A stretch of 64,000 nt of DNA from Prochlorococcus sp. AG-449-J16 (GTDB lineage Bacteria > Cyanobacteriota > Cyanobacteriia > PCC-6307 > Cyanobiaceae), in the NCBI GenBank assembly GCA_003209565.1, contig QCQK01000002.1, forward strand, positions 27,637 through 91,636, written 5' to 3'. The number at the start of each line of letters is the position of its first letter. Positions within the stretch are counted from its first letter, which is position 1. The position numbers and the translations under genes are program-made. The notes under the pieces were generated by a model. The model searched no databases, was not told where the DNA came from, and worked only from the letters and a program-made list of their open reading frames with translations. Below are positions 50,313 to 61,528 of the stretch, piece by piece.

Positions 50313-50663
50313 CTATTTTTCTAACAAATAAATTTTCTCTTCTCCAATTTTATCTGGTTTTGTTATTTTACAACCTTTATCTTTTTCCATATCACAATCT
50401 TTTGTGGCAGGGACCGATTTCCAGGTACAAATTTTTTCTTGAGAATCTTCTTTTATAATAGTCCATCCATCATTAAGGTATTCTGATATCCTGTTTTCTC
50501 CACAAGAAAACTTTATTTCCATCCTTTTCGAATCTGAATTCGTATTCTCATTAATATTTACGTCTGAATTATTTATAGGTTTGTCTTCATTTAATGTTGT
50601 TTTACAAGAAGTTAGGAAAATTAAAACTATAAATATTTTTGAAAATTGATTTATTCTATTCAT
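50313..50663 (-). CDS. Putative lipoprotein, 116 aa
   Basis: An N-terminal signal with lipobox LTSC (Cys at residue 20) predicts lipid anchoring. The linker (residues 22-45) is Asn-rich and unstructured. The C-terminal domain contains five Cys including FSCGENRISEY, KICTWK, KDCDMEKDKGC, possibly disulfide-bonded. No family is recognised. Confidence 0.7.
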   Translation of the reverse strand: MNRINQFSKIFIVLIFLTSCKTTLNEDKPINNSDVNINENTNSDSKRMEIKFSCGENRISEYLNDGWTIIKEDSQEKICTWKSVPATKDCDMEKDKGCKITKPDKIGEEKIYLLEK

Positions 50664-50706
50664 TTTCTTTTGAAATTTTATAATAATTAACTATTCAAAT
50701 TATAGT

Positions 50707-50883
50707 TTATTTTGATTCTATTAATTTTAGTAGTTGATCCATCTTATTCATCAATTTTTTTATTTCTTCTGGCTGAGGCATTAATAATTCTTCTGTAACT
50801 GATAAATGCATTTTTTTTAAGTTTTGCCTTAAATCTTTTAAATGATTTTTTACGCTTTCTTTCTTTTGTTTTATATCTGTCAT
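50707..50883 (-). CDS. Small helical protein, 58 aa
   Basis: A 58-residue charged product: MTDIKQKKESVKNHLKDLRQ, then MPQPEEIKKLMNKMDQLLKL. Probably a helical hairpin. Function unknown. Confidence 0.55.
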   Translation of the reverse strand: MTDIKQKKESVKNHLKDLRQNLKKMHLSVTEELLMPQPEEIKKLMNKMDQLLKLIESK

Positions 50884-50962
50884 GGTTTTAGAGTTTAAAT
50901 TTAATATCTCATTAAATTTATAATTATAGTGTAAGTAGGTAAATTGGTTAAAAATTAAAATT

Positions 50963-51337
50963 TTAATTTTTTAAATTTTCAATTTCATAGATTTCTTCAC
51001 CGCCATAACAAAAGTTTGTTGATAACATCTTTAACTCCTTATCATTAATTAGTAAAATATCCTTGTTTTTTATGATATAGTTTTTCGCTATCGCTTCACA
51101 ATCTAATTTGTTTTTTGCATGTCTAATAACTGGATAAATATAAGTCAATACACCAATTACAAATAGTATAGTTAGTAATGATTTTTTTTCATTTTTTATG
51201 ATTTCTTTAGATTTCTTTTTTGTTTTTAATATTTTAATTAGTAGGTTATCTGGCAATCCTATTTGTACGAATAACAACTCTACCCACCATGGAAGATTTT
51301 TATCTTTTTTTTTCTTAGCGTTCTTAGAACTATTCAT
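50963..51337 (-). CDS. Small membrane protein, 124 aa
   Basis: A basic N-terminus (residues 1-60, with an amphipathic LPWWVELLFVQIGLPDNLLI), one membrane helix (about 70-87, LLTILFVIGVLTYIYPVI) and a tail with two Cys. The layout resembles the gene at 22459 but homology is unproven. Confidence 0.6.
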   Translation of the reverse strand: MNSSKNAKKKKDKNLPWWVELLFVQIGLPDNLLIKILKTKKKSKEIIKNEKKSLLTILFVIGVLTYIYPVIRHAKNKLDCEAIAKNYIIKNKDILLINDKELKMLSTNFCYGGEEIYEIENLKN

Positions 51338-51533
51338 TTTCGTATCTGCATAATTTTGGTTTCAAACTAGCCTTGTATTACTAGTTTCTTTTTTATCCAT
51401 ATCATCTAATAATTTACTTGGGAAATAGAGTTTTTATTTTGATTTGGAAACTATATTTTTATTTTATAAATTTTATTTAAATTTATCTTAGATTTTTAGT
51501 ATTGTAAATTTGTATTTTAAATAAAATTTGTAG

Positions 51534-51803
51534 ATGCCTAAAAAAAGAAGGAAGTTAAATAAAGATTTCGAAAAAAAAATAAATTCAATAAAAAAAAATG
51601 TAGAATTAGTCCTAGCTAAAATTTTCGACATTGACGATGAAGATATACAAAAAGAATATATGAGCGCGTTCAATGGAGTTGTTAATTTATACGACGAATT
51701 AAAAGAAGATTATGAAAAAAAGGGATTTAATGATAATTCTGAAGTAATTATGAGAAATTATGATAAATCTTTTAGTCTATTCGAATCTGAATTTGAGATT
51801 TAG
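51534..51803 (+). CDS. Small charged helical protein, 89 aa
   Basis: A strongly charged product beginning MPKKRRKLNKDFEKKINSIK, followed by VLAKIFDIDDEDIQKEYMSA and a helical acidic end. No domain. It converges on the exported protein gene at 51806. Confidence 0.55.
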   Translation: MPKKRRKLNKDFEKKINSIKKNVELVLAKIFDIDDEDIQKEYMSAFNGVVNLYDELKEDYEKKGFNDNSEVIMRNYDKSFSLFESEFEI

Positions 51804-51805
51804 GT

Positions 51806-52015
51806 TTAATTGCTTTTGTATGGTATTACAGGGATTTCAATAAAATTACCCTTTTCCATATTAGATCTTTTCTTTTGCAAATTTTTTATACAAGTTGATA
51901 CTCGCATCTCTTTTCTGCAAATTTTTTTGATTTTGTAATCAGTCAGTGAGAATGATTTTTGTTCCAAGATTACGAAACCAAAAATGATTAAAAATAATTT
52001 AAAAGTAAATTTCAT
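51806..52015 (-). CDS. Small exported protein, 69 aa
   Basis: Signal peptide (about residues 1-23, FKLFLIIFGFVILEQKSFS), then a basic mature part with two Cys (KKICRKEMRVSTCIK), likely a disulfide, ending in IPVIPYKSN. Function unknown. Confidence 0.6.
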   Translation of the reverse strand: MKFTFKLFLIIFGFVILEQKSFSLTDYKIKKICRKEMRVSTCIKNLQKKRSNMEKGNFIEIPVIPYKSN

Positions 52016-52055
52016 TTTTTTATTTGTAAATAATTTTTAATTATCTTTTAGTAAA

Positions 52056-52334
52056 TCACACCTCATTATAAATATCTATCATCTGTTTTAATTCATCTTT
52101 ACTTAGATCTGTTGATATAAATACTTCTTGGGCTGTTTTACCTTTTCTTGCAATTGCTTTATATCCGTTTATAGTTTTTACTGATAATCTTATTATCAAT
52201 TTAGAAGATCGCCCTCTTACTCTTGATATTACAGCGGGCGTTATTGTCTTAATATTTAAATTAAGTGCCAACTTTTGCAGTATAGGTATTAAACCCTCGA
52301 TATTTGAACTATGGTTTAGTACTAACCTTCCCAA
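52056..52334 (-). CDS. DUF2103 family protein
   Basis: A 92-residue protein with NHSSNIEGLIPILQKLA, ITPAVISRVRGRSSKL, and GYKAIARKGKTAQEVFI, the conserved blocks I associate with DUF2103 (annotated as predicted metal-binding). The typical His of HSxxIEG is present. Function unknown. Confidence 0.75.
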   Translation of the reverse strand: MGRLVLNHSSNIEGLIPILQKLALNLNIKTITPAVISRVRGRSSKLIIRLSVKTINGYKAIARKGKTAQEVFISTDLSKDELKQMIDIYNEV

Positions 52335-52450
52335 TTTTCTTTTCTTAAAATTCTATTAAAAAAATTGTGTTTCTGAGAAATTAACTTTAACTTTAGATTG
52401 AATAAAAAAATTTGAAGTTCTGTTATATTTATATAAGTGATTTAAATCTA

Positions 52451-52552
52451 ATGATCTTTCAGATTGGATGGGCTGCATTAGCCGCAATTTTTACTTTTTC
52501 AATTGCAATGGTTGTTTGGGGAAGAAATGGTGACGGCTCTATTGACATATGA
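52451..52552 (+). CDS. petN: Cytochrome b6-f complex subunit PetN
   Basis: A 33-residue membrane subunit. The sequence [20 protein letters not shown] matches PetN, subunit 8 of the b6-f complex in the thylakoid, which carries electrons between plastoquinone and plastocyanin or cytochrome c6. The ATG is at 52451. Its stop overlaps the next small gene's start (ATGA). Confidence 0.93.
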
Positions 52553-52689
52553 TTTCATCTTTAACTAATGAGGTATATTTAAGTAATTTTCTTATTTCTA
52601 CCTCATTCGTTTTACTAATATTCATAACATTTGCGGTAATTTACATATCTTACGTTTCTTGGAAAGATAAAAAAAGATTAAAAAAATAG
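52549..52689 (+). CDS. Small membrane protein coupled to petN, 46 aa
   Basis: The ATG overlaps the petN stop (ATGA), implying translational coupling. The product has [20 protein letters not shown], a membrane helix (about residues 14-36) and a basic tail [10 protein letters not shown]. It could be a thylakoid or b6-f-associated microprotein; this is inference from position. Confidence 0.6.
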
Positions 52690-52692
52690 ATA

Positions 52693-53349
52693 TTATTTTT
52701 CTTGGTTTTTTTTCTTATCCTTAATTCTGAGCTCTTCAATTAATTCTTTTGCTTGTTCCAATTTAGATATGCTGCTTTTGTAAATCCCAATATCTTTCTC
52801 TGCTTTATTAACAGATAAGTTTAATTTTTCAAAAATATCAGAGGTCATCTTATTTTTATCTGATTCATTTTTCTCTTTGAAATCAAGGGAGTTTGAAATT
52901 AATATATATATCCCTAAGTTCAAAATCCTTGAGGAATAAGGTTTAGAATTGCTTTTTTTTATTAACAATTTCAAAATATCGCTTGATGTTTTATCTTTAA
53001 ATTCCTTTTGTAATTTTTGAGATATTTCATTTATTTCCTTTGCTTCAAAATTTGTAGAACTGCATAAAGATTCAAAAAGTAGATCCAAGTGTTTTTCAGG
53101 TTGATATCCTTTCATTAATTCTTTAAATGTTTCGGTTAGACCGACACAAAAGAGATAATCTTGCGTAAATTCATTTTGATGGTTTAGAAGATTAAGTTCG
53201 ACAAGCATTTCATCAACTATTCTTTTATATAAACCTGGAATGACGTAAGGAAATTTTTCATGAAATAACTTTTTGCTATCTGAAACAGTCAATTTTTCTT
53301 TCAATTTTTTATATGTAAACCTTAATAAGGTTAGCGTATGTTGACTCAA
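52693..53349 (-). CDS. thf1: Thylakoid formation protein Psb29/Thf1
   Basis: A 218-residue mainly helical protein with the family pattern [32 protein letters not shown] (around residues 20-52), [29 protein letters not shown]. Psb29/Thf1 supports photosystem II biogenesis and interacts with FtsH in plants and cyanobacteria; clpP and ftsH are neighbours here. The start is TTG at 53349; internal starts closer to LTVSDSKK are possible. Confidence 0.9.
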   Translation of the reverse strand: MSQHTLTLLRFTYKKLKEKLTVSDSKKLFHEKFPYVIPGLYKRIVDEMLVELNLLNHQNEFTQDYLFCVGLTETFKELMKGYQPEKHLDLLFESLCSSTNFEAKEINEISQKLQKEFKDKTSSDILKLLIKKSNSKPYSSRILNLGIYILISNSLDFKEKNESDKNKMTSDIFEKLNLSVNKAEKDIGIYKSSISKLEQAKELIEELRIKDKKKNQEK

Positions 53350-53384
53350 TATCGTTAATATCTAATAAACAGATAAATATTATT

Positions 53385-53972
53385 ATGATCCCTTTAGTTT
53401 TAGAAGAATCAGGCGGTAGTGAAAGAGTCTTTGATATTTATTCAAGATTATTAAGAGAAAGAATAATCTTTTTGGGAGAACAAGTTACCAGTGAAACTGC
53501 TAATAGAATTGTTGCTCAATTATTATTCCTTGAAGCAGAGGATCCAGATAGGGACATTTATATGTACATAAATTCACCAGGGGGATCCGTATATGATGGA
53601 TTGGGTATATTTGACACGATGCAGCATGTTAAGCCTGATATTCATACAGTTTGTGTAGGCCTTGCAGCTAGTATGGGTGCATTCTTACTTGCGGCAGGTA
53701 CTAAAGGTAAAAGGAGTAGCCTTAGACATTCAAGAATAATGATTCATCAACCACTTGGTGGTGCTAGAGGACAAGCAAGTGATATAAGAATTCAAGCAGA
53801 TGAAATTCTGTTCTTAAAAGAGAGACTTAATTCTGAATTATCTGAGAGAACTGGGAAAGATTACGACACTATAAAAGAAGATACCGATAGAGATTTTTAT
53901 ATGTCACCAAACGAAGCTGTTGAATACGGTTTAATTGATCTTGTACTAGATAAAAAACCTATTAAAGTTTAG
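53385..53972 (+). CDS. clpP: ATP-dependent Clp protease proteolytic subunit
   Basis: A 195-residue ClpP with the catalytic triad in place: Ser in [11 protein letters not shown] (about residue 97), His in [13 protein letters not shown] (about 122) and the Asp region near the C-terminus. [14 protein letters not shown] is typical. Cyanobacteria have several ClpP paralogs; this one is proteolytically intact, unlike ClpR. It converges with ftsH with a 4-base overlap. Confidence 0.96.
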   Translation: MIPLVLEESGGSERVFDIYSRLLRERIIFLGEQVTSETANRIVAQLLFLEAEDPDRDIYMYINSPGGSVYDGLGIFDTMQHVKPDIHTVCVGLAASMGAFLLAAGTKGKRSSLRHSRIMIHQPLGGARGQASDIRIQADEILFLKERLNSELSERTGKDYDTIKEDTDRDFYMSPNEAVEYGLIDLVLDKKPIKV

Positions 53973-55882
53973 CTTAATAATTGAGGCGTCCTTTCTTTCT
54001 CAGGAATTTTAGTAAATTCGGAAAGAATACTTACAAATTCATCACCATCTAATGTTTCTTTTTCGATTAATAGGTCAACTATCTTATCCATAGCTTCTCT
54101 ATTTTTGCTTACTATATCGTAAGTTTCTTTATAACACTCTTTTACCATTACTCTAACACTTTCATCTATTTGTTTAGAGATTGAATCAGAAACCTCACTT
54201 CTAGTCATTAAATCTCTACCTACAAATACTTCTTGATTACCGCTTTCTAAAGCTATCGGCCCTAAATTACTCATTCCAAATCTGGTAACCATTTGGCGTG
54301 CCATTGAAGCAACTTGTTGGAAATCACCTCCAGCTCCTGTTGTAATCTCACCTTTTCCAAAAACTACATCTTCAGCAGCTCTTCCTCCTAAAGCACCCAT
54401 TATTCTAGCTTTTAGTTGTGCCCTGCTAACAAGGGTTTGTTCATCGTCTGGGGTAAACCAAGTTAATCCTTTAGCCTGACCTCTTGGAATAACTGTTACT
54501 TTTTGAACAGGATCATGTGCCTTCACAAGTGAACCTATAAGAGCATGACCAACTTCGTGATAAGCAATTAATCTCTTACTCCTACCATCTGTTAAAGGAG
54601 AACCTTCCATTCCAGCGACAATCCTATCTACAGAGTCATCAATTTCTGAAATACTAATAGAGTCTTTTCTTCTCCTAGCGGTTAAGATAGCAGCTTCATT
54701 TAATAAGTTTGCTAAATCTGCTCCTGTAAATCCCGGTGTTCTTCTCGCAATACTTTCCAGTGTTAAATCCTCTTGAAGTTTCTTATTCCTAGCATGAACT
54801 TCCAATATTGATAGTCTGCCTTTAATATCAGGTGCGTCTACAGTTACTTGTCTATCAAATCTGCCAGGCCTCATTAAAGCAGAATCCAAGACATCGGGTC
54901 TATTTGTGGCTGCAATTATTATTATCCCACTATTACCTTCGAAGCCATCCATTTCAGTGAGTAATTGGTTGAGAGTTTGTTCTCTCTCATCGTTGCCTCC
55001 ACCAATACCTGCGCCTCTTTGCCTTCCGACAGCATCGATTTCATCAATAAAAATTAAACAAGGACTATTCTCTTTAGCTCTTTTGAATAGGTCTCTAACT
55101 CTACTAGCACCAACACCAACAAACATTTCAACAAATTCAGAGCCTGATAGTGAGAAAAATGGTACACCTGCTTCACCTGCTATTGCTTTTGCTAAAAGGG
55201 TTTTACCAGTACCAGGAGGACCTACAAGTAGAACTCCTTTCGGAATTCTTGCGCCAACAGAAGTAAATTTTTCTGGTTTTTTCAGAAAAGTGACAACTTC
55301 TTGCAAATCCTGTTTGGCTTCATTAACCCCTGCAACATCATCGAAAACAACTCCTGTTTCAGCTTCCATTGCAAATCTTGCCTTTGTTTTTCCAAACTGC
55401 ATTGCTTGGCCCGGCCCCCCTGGCATACCATTTGACCTCCTTGCTAATAAAATTAAACCTCCAATTAAGATAGCTGGGAAGAGTAAATTACCCAAAACAC
55501 CTAATGCAGGAGGCGCTGTTTTAATAGGATGTACATCAAAACTGATTCCCTCATTTTTTAAAATATTTATAAGTTCTGGTGTCAGGCCCGGAAGATCTAC
55601 ACGTAATCTTTGGACTTTATTATCTAAGTCTGAATCTATTGTCTCTATAACTGCATTTCTGCCTCCCTCAAAAATATCAACAGATGTAACTCTTCCTGAA
55701 CTAATGTAATCTAAAAATCTGCCATAACTAACTCTTGCTACCGCAGAATTTCTTGGCGCAACAGTAGTTCCATTAGATTTCAGCGAATCAACATTGCTTG
55801 AAGATAAAAATTGGTAAGAAAGTGCTATTACTAGAAGTATAGGTAAAGCCCATAAAATTAATGTTTTAAATTTCTGATTCAT
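53969..55882 (-). CDS. ftsH: ATP-dependent zinc metalloprotease FtsH
   Basis: A 637-residue FtsH: N-terminal TM helix (about 8-26), extra-membrane domain, second TM (about 125-142), AAA+ domain with [13 protein letters not shown] and [16 protein letters not shown] with RPGRFDR, and the zinc site HEVGH (HExxH). In cyanobacteria FtsH complexes degrade damaged D1 in photosystem II repair. Length and motifs are complete. Confidence 0.97.
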   Translation of the reverse strand: MNQKFKTLILWALPILLVIALSYQFLSSSNVDSLKSNGTTVAPRNSAVARVSYGRFLDYISSGRVTSVDIFEGGRNAVIETIDSDLDNKVQRLRVDLPGLTPELINILKNEGISFDVHPIKTAPPALGVLGNLLFPAILIGGLILLARRSNGMPGGPGQAMQFGKTKARFAMEAETGVVFDDVAGVNEAKQDLQEVVTFLKKPEKFTSVGARIPKGVLLVGPPGTGKTLLAKAIAGEAGVPFFSLSGSEFVEMFVGVGASRVRDLFKRAKENSPCLIFIDEIDAVGRQRGAGIGGGNDEREQTLNQLLTEMDGFEGNSGIIIIAATNRPDVLDSALMRPGRFDRQVTVDAPDIKGRLSILEVHARNKKLQEDLTLESIARRTPGFTGADLANLLNEAAILTARRRKDSISISEIDDSVDRIVAGMEGSPLTDGRSKRLIAYHEVGHALIGSLVKAHDPVQKVTVIPRGQAKGLTWFTPDDEQTLVSRAQLKARIMGALGGRAAEDVVFGKGEITTGAGGDFQQVASMARQMVTRFGMSNLGPIALESGNQEVFVGRDLMTRSEVSDSISKQIDESVRVMVKECYKETYDIVSKNREAMDKIVDLLIEKETLDGDEFVSILSEFTKIPEKERTPQLLS

Positions 55883-55989
55883 TAATTTGTAGAAAGTTAA
55901 TTCTAAGATTGTAGAATGAATCAGTGCATTTCGTTGATATTTTCTCTAACTTTATGCTTATACTACCCTTAAATGTATCCGATTTATAA

Positions 55990-56199
55990 ATGAAATTTGA
56001 GATTAACGATAAGGTTAAGTTGATTGCGCCGGTCTCATACTTGAAGACTTCAGATAATATGCCTATGCTAAGACCCCCCGATCTAGTGGCAATTGATGAA
56101 ATTGGAGAAATCCTATCAATCAAATCCCCAGACACTGTTGAAGTCAAGTTTAGAAGAGGTTCGTTTTTAATCGATATTGATAAGATTGAGAAAAACTAA
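55990..56199 (+). CDS. sipA: SipA, regulator interacting with histidine kinase NblS
   Basis: A 69-residue protein with KVKLIAPVSYLKTSDNMPML and RPPDLV, then VEVKFRRGSFLIDIDKIE. This is the cyanobacterial DUF3148/SipA pattern; SipA stimulates the light-stress kinase NblS (Hik33). The start at 55990 is the natural ATG. It lies divergent from ftsH and converges with a peptidase gene. Confidence 0.88.
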   Translation: MKFEINDKVKLIAPVSYLKTSDNMPMLRPPDLVAIDEIGEILSIKSPDTVEVKFRRGSFLIDIDKIEKN

Positions 56200-56200
56200 T

Positions 56201-57418
56201 TTAAAAGTTTTTCTTCCACTTATTAGAAATTTCTAAACATATTTTTTCATTTCCAGAAATACTCAGAAAAGGTTTTGACAAATATTTTTTAGTTAATTTA
56301 AGAATATCTAGGGAAGATATTTCCTTTATTTTTGAATTTAAATCGATCTCAGAGATTGGTGAAATTCCATAACTAATTAACTGTATCTTTCTCTGTAAAA
56401 CTTCATCTAGTGATTGACTACCTAATAGAAAAGAACCTTTTAGTTTCTCTTTTGCTAAAAATATTTCAACATCAGTCAACGGATTAAAAAGTAAATTTTT
56501 CCATAGTGTTGATAAAAGTTCAAAAGCAAAAAGTGCTTGCTTATTAGATACGGATAAATAAATTAAAAATGGGGCATTCCCACCCCTAATAGGATAATAA
56601 ACACCTAAATCGTAAGTGATACCATGTTTTTCTCTAAAAAGTTTAAATAAAGCAGCGCTCATTCCATAAGATAAATGCGACTCCAAAACCTTAAGTGGTA
56701 AATATTCACTACTACTTCGCGAGCAAGTTTGGTCACCCATCATTATTATTGTTTGATTTGAATCATTATTATTGAAGTCAAATCTATTGTTAGGACTTAA
56801 ATCGTGATTTATATTAATTAACTTTTCTTCTAAGGGTTTTTTTTCTAATGTTTCTATACTTACTCCATTTATTTCAAAATTATTTGAAATTAAATACTTA
56901 TCTCGAATTTTGAAATTTTTAAACTCAAGCAAAATATCTTCATAGGTAATCTTTGAGACATCATTTGAATTGCCATTTGTATTAAAGGCATAAGGATGAT
57001 TTGAGTAAACAATTCTTCTCCAATTTTCAAAACAGATATTAAATGGATTCTCTTTATCTTTTTTGATGTGATCAATAGAAGATTTTTTTACTTTTTTAAA
57101 TTCAGATTCCAAGAGGATTGGTTTATTGATTATTAACTCTAATAAAGGTAATAATTTGCTGAAATGTTCATTTAGGGATTTAATACTTAATAGAATGCCA
57201 TCTTCAAATATTTCTTGATTTAATTCTGCTCCATAAGACTCAATATACTCAGAGAGAGTGAAATTGTTAAAACCTTCACATCCTCTGGTAAGTAATGAAC
57301 AAAGGATCTTGTTTATCCCTTTTTTGCCAGTACTATCCATATCACTCCCCCCTTTAATCCAAATTGAAGCAGTTGAAAAATTTCTTTTTTTATTATTTAA
57401 AAAATATCTTTTTAACAT
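56201..57418 (-). CDS. M16 family peptidase-like protein, non-catalytic partner
   Basis: A 405-residue protein with M16 fold signatures (ASIWIKGGSDMDSTGKKGIN in the N-terminal half, YGMSAALFKLFREKHGITYDLGVYY in the C-terminal half). The zinc-binding HxxEH motif is absent; the matching site reads LCSLLTRG. Such subunits pair with an active M16 partner, here the gene directly upstream, whose end it overlaps by 7 bases. Confidence 0.9.
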   Translation of the reverse strand: MLKRYFLNNKKRNFSTASIWIKGGSDMDSTGKKGINKILCSLLTRGCEGFNNFTLSEYIESYGAELNQEIFEDGILLSIKSLNEHFSKLLPLLELIINKPILLESEFKKVKKSSIDHIKKDKENPFNICFENWRRIVYSNHPYAFNTNGNSNDVSKITYEDILLEFKNFKIRDKYLISNNFEINGVSIETLEKKPLEEKLININHDLSPNNRFDFNNNDSNQTIIMMGDQTCSRSSSEYLPLKVLESHLSYGMSAALFKLFREKHGITYDLGVYYPIRGGNAPFLIYLSVSNKQALFAFELLSTLWKNLLFNPLTDVEIFLAKEKLKGSFLLGSQSLDEVLQRKIQLISYGISPISEIDLNSKIKEISSLDILKLTKKYLSKPFLSISGNEKICLEISNKWKKNF

Positions 57419-58662
57419 TTACCAGGGGACGCAACTAATGTAAATTTCTCTCCACGGATAAATTCTGTGATCTCTTTGAAGTTATCCAAGTCATTCCAAT
57501 ATTTTAAATGAATCTCTAAATTACTTATTGAAGATTTCCTCCCCCAAAGAAGTTCATTTCCAAAGAATGAAGAGAGTTGTGTAGATGTCTCTAAATTAAA
57601 GATATAATTACTTTTAACAATATTTATTGCTTTTTTTATTTCATACAAACCCAAGACTTCACAATTTGAGATCTCATCTATTGTTTTATTAATTTGCTTT
57701 TCTACTAAATCAATATCTTTGGACTCGCAGCTTGCTTCTATTATAAATAATCCTCCTAATTCTCCAGCATTTACATCTACATATACCGATTCAACAAGAT
57801 TAGTATCTTCTTTTAAAATTTTAACTAATCTGCTGTTTCTTCCAACAGAAAGTATGGATGCTAATATCTCAAGTCCAATAATAATTTTTTGATCATTTAG
57901 GTTTGGAATAAACCAAGCCATAAATATTCTTGAAAACTCTAAATTGTCAAACTTAACTGACTCTCTACCATTCCTAATTTTTAAAGAAGGTTTACATTTT
58001 AAATTTATTAAATTTGGACTTTCTTTTATGCCAGATAGATCACTTTTTTCAAAAATTTTATAAATTTCTTCGGAGAGATTCCCTGCAATTGCAATACAAA
58101 TTTTTTCGGTAGTGTAATGTTTGCTATGAAATTTCACAAGGTCATTTATCTCTAAGTTTTTAATACTATGTTCAGTTCCCAGAATCGAATTGGCATAATT
58201 CGGACTTAACCAAACCCTTTTCAAAAAATAATTAAATAGCCTCTCTTCAGGCTGATCATTTTGTTGTTTTATTTCATCAATAACTACCCCTTTTTCTTTT
58301 ATAAATTCATCAGGATTAAAATCTGGATCAACCACAATATTTGTCAAAAGAGCAAGTGATTCTTTAAAGTTATTGGGTGGAACTAAGACATGGTAATGTA
58401 CATCATCATAACCAGTTGAAGCGTTGCTTACTCCGCCTAGTGATTCAATTTTATGGTCAAACTCACCTGGCATTATTTTGTTAGATCCTTTAAAAATCAT
58501 ATGTTCAAGAAAATGAGCAGTGCCATTTTTATCAACATCTTCAAATGAAGAACCTGCTTTGCACCAAATATCAATGCTTATAAGCGGCAATTCTTTATTG
58601 TCCACAAACACACATCTAGTTTTGCTTGAATGGGTGTAGTAGTTAATTTCTCCTACTTTCAT
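57412..58662 (-). CDS. M16 family zinc metallopeptidase
   Basis: A 416-residue processing-peptidase-like protein with the inverted zinc motif HFLEH (HxxEH, about residues 48-52) and the downstream Glu in EIKQQNDQPEER. It has the two-domain M16 layout with GRNSRLVKIL in the second half. It probably acts as a heterodimer with the non-catalytic gene downstream. Substrates may be peptides or imported signal sequences; this is inferred from the family. Confidence 0.92.
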   Translation of the reverse strand: MKVGEINYYTHSSKTRCVFVDNKELPLISIDIWCKAGSSFEDVDKNGTAHFLEHMIFKGSNKIMPGEFDHKIESLGGVSNASTGYDDVHYHVLVPPNNFKESLALLTNIVVDPDFNPDEFIKEKGVVIDEIKQQNDQPEERLFNYFLKRVWLSPNYANSILGTEHSIKNLEINDLVKFHSKHYTTEKICIAIAGNLSEEIYKIFEKSDLSGIKESPNLINLKCKPSLKIRNGRESVKFDNLEFSRIFMAWFIPNLNDQKIIIGLEILASILSVGRNSRLVKILKEDTNLVESVYVDVNAGELGGLFIIEASCESKDIDLVEKQINKTIDEISNCEVLGLYEIKKAINIVKSNYIFNLETSTQLSSFFGNELLWGRKSSISNLEIHLKYWNDLDNFKEITEFIRGEKFTLVASPGKC

Positions 58663-58679
58663 TTCGGTTCTCTCTTTAA

Positions 58680-59428
<749 letters not shown>

Positions 59429-59429
<1 letters not shown>

Positions 59430-60343
59430 TGAAATTAAAAATATTAAAAAATTTATTTATTTATTTATTATTATTTACACCAATATCTCTTGGGGTTATT
59501 TCCTGTTCTGGAAATAATAAATCTAGTTCAAAATTTAAAGAGGAAATAACTTCAGATTTCATACCTTCTATTAAAGCTGTTGCCGCACTTGGTCAACTTT
59601 CTCCTTCGGGAGAGATTAGACAATTGGCAGCTCCAATAAGTCAGTTTGGCTCTTCCCCCCGAATTGTCGAAATTTTAGTAAATGAAGGAGATTTCGTAAA
59701 AAAAGGTGATATCCTCGCTATCTTTGAAAATGGAGAAAAATTAATCGCTGATCTTGAAAGAAACGAAAATCTAATTAATATTATTAATGAAGAAATTACC
59801 CTAAAGAAAGATCAAATTAAAAGATATGAATTGGCTTTGAACAACGATGTATATTCTTTTGTAGAGTTTTCGCAGAGAAAAGATGAATTATTAAAATTGC
59901 AAAAACAGAAAATAAACCTTATCGGAGATCAAAAAAACATCAAGATAGATCTATTTAATTCAAAACTAAGGAGTCCAATCGATGGTTTTATCCTTGGAAT
60001 AAAAACGAAAGTTGGTGAAAGGCCACAAAATGAAGGGATTTTGGATATTGGTTCTAGTCAAAAAATGGAAGCTTTAATAGAGGTATATGAATCTGACATC
60101 GATAGGGTCTTTATCTCTCAGAATGTTGAATTGAGCAGTGAAAATGGAGGTTTCCAAGAAAATCTTAAGGGAAAGGTGATTAGGATTAGTCCTCAGGTAA
60201 AACAAAGAAAAGTTCTATCGACTGATCCAACAGGGGATGCTGACTCACGAATTATCGAGGTACTAGTAAAACTAGATCAAGACTCTATAGATATCGTTCA
60301 AAACTATGCAGGAATGAAAGTGATTGCAAAATTTATTCCCTAA
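59429..60343 (+). CDS. devB: ABC exporter membrane-fusion protein, DevB/HlyD-like
   Basis: A 304-residue protein with a hydrophobic N-terminus and lipobox-like GVISC (Cys at residue 26). A biotinyl-lipoyl half-motif follows (EILVNEGDFVKKGDILAIFE, about 75-95), then a coiled-coil hairpin (105-175), and RSPIDGFILGIKTKVGE. Paired with DevC and DevA it should form a tripartite exporter. Overlaps by one base with both neighbours show coupling. Confidence 0.9.
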
Positions 60344-61515
60344 TGAGTTTTTCTTTTTTAAAATTTAGAAAAATTCCATTAGCTTGGTTGTTATTAACTA
60401 GGCAACCATTAAGGCTAGCAGTTGCCATAGCTGGAATCAGTTTTGCAGGGATTTTGATGTTTATGCAATTAGGTTTTAGAGATGGTTTATTTGACACGAG
60501 CGTAACTATTCATAAACTTCTTGATGCCGATCTTGTTTTGATAAGTCCCAGATCAAAAAGTTCTATAAGCATGAGTGGATTCCCAAAAAGAAGATTAATT
60601 CAAACTCTCGCAGTAGAGGATGTTGAAAAAACTGCTCCTGTTAATCTAAATTATTTACTTTGGAGAAATCCCGAAAATCTTAAAACTAGATCAATACTTG
60701 CATTAGGTTTTAATCCCTCCGATTCGCTTCTTTTAGATGAGGGATTCTCAAAGAAAGCCTATAAATTGAGAAATCCATCAAGAGTACTTTTTGACAAACT
60801 ATCTAGACCTGAATTTGGACCGATTGAAGAATGGTTCTTATCTGAAAAAAAAGTTGAGACTGAGGTTGCAGGGAAAAGAGTAATTGTTGAGGGCCTTGTT
60901 GAGTTGGGACCATCTTTTGGCGCAGATGGTAATTTGATAACTAGTCGAGAAACCTTCTTAAGACTTTTTCCTGCTAATCCTCCTGGCAGTATAGAAATTG
61001 GTTTGGTAAAGCTAAAAAAAGGATCTGATCCTGAATTGATTTCAAGGATATTAAATAACTCACTCCCAAATGATGTTAGGGTTCTTACAAAAAATCAATT
61101 TATAGAATTTGAGAAGAATTATTGGAAAAATAGTACTGCAATAGGTTTTATATTTAGTTTGGGAGCATTGATGGGTTTCGTTGTAGGGTGTGTGGTTGTT
61201 TATCAAATTCTTTATAGTGATGTTACAGACCACCTCCCAGAGTACGCCACCTTATTGGCAATGGGGTATAGACTTAAGTCCCTTTTCTTTGTTGTAGCAA
61301 GAGAGGGGTTTTTATTGGCATTGTTTGGTTATTTACCAGCTTATTTATCTGGTCAAATACTTTACTCAGTTATAAGAAGTTCAACAAAACTCCCAATAAT
61401 AATGGACGCAGACAAAACTATTTTAATTTTCGTATTAGTTTTAGTTATGTGTATGGGGTCCGCCGCTGTTGCGATGCGTAAATTAGTTGACGCTGATCCT
61501 GCCGAAATTTTTTAA
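60343..61515 (+). CDS. devC: ABC exporter permease, DevC-like (FtsX/MacB type)
   Basis: A 390-residue FtsX-family permease: one TM near the N-terminus (about 25-42), a large periplasmic domain, and three C-terminal TM segments (about 265-385) with LPEYATLLAMGY, the typical coupling region. It matches DevC of heterocyst glycolipid export, though Prochlorococcus makes no heterocysts, so the cargo is unknown. Confidence 0.92.
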   Translation: MSFSFLKFRKIPLAWLLLTRQPLRLAVAIAGISFAGILMFMQLGFRDGLFDTSVTIHKLLDADLVLISPRSKSSISMSGFPKRRLIQTLAVEDVEKTAPVNLNYLLWRNPENLKTRSILALGFNPSDSLLLDEGFSKKAYKLRNPSRVLFDKLSRPEFGPIEEWFLSEKKVETEVAGKRVIVEGLVELGPSFGADGNLITSRETFLRLFPANPPGSIEIGLVKLKKGSDPELISRILNNSLPNDVRVLTKNQFIEFEKNYWKNSTAIGFIFSLGALMGFVVGCVVVYQILYSDVTDHLPEYATLLAMGYRLKSLFFVVAREGFLLALFGYLPAYLSGQILYSVIRSSTKLPIIMDADKTILIFVLVLVMCMGSAAVAMRKLVDADPAEIF

Positions 61516-61528
61516 CAATTGAAGATAA

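Noticed and set aside
54906..55709. 267-codon plus-strand open frame
   Set aside because: It lies fully antisense to ftsH and is the mirror of its codon usage; the product is Pro/Ser-rich and lacks any motif.
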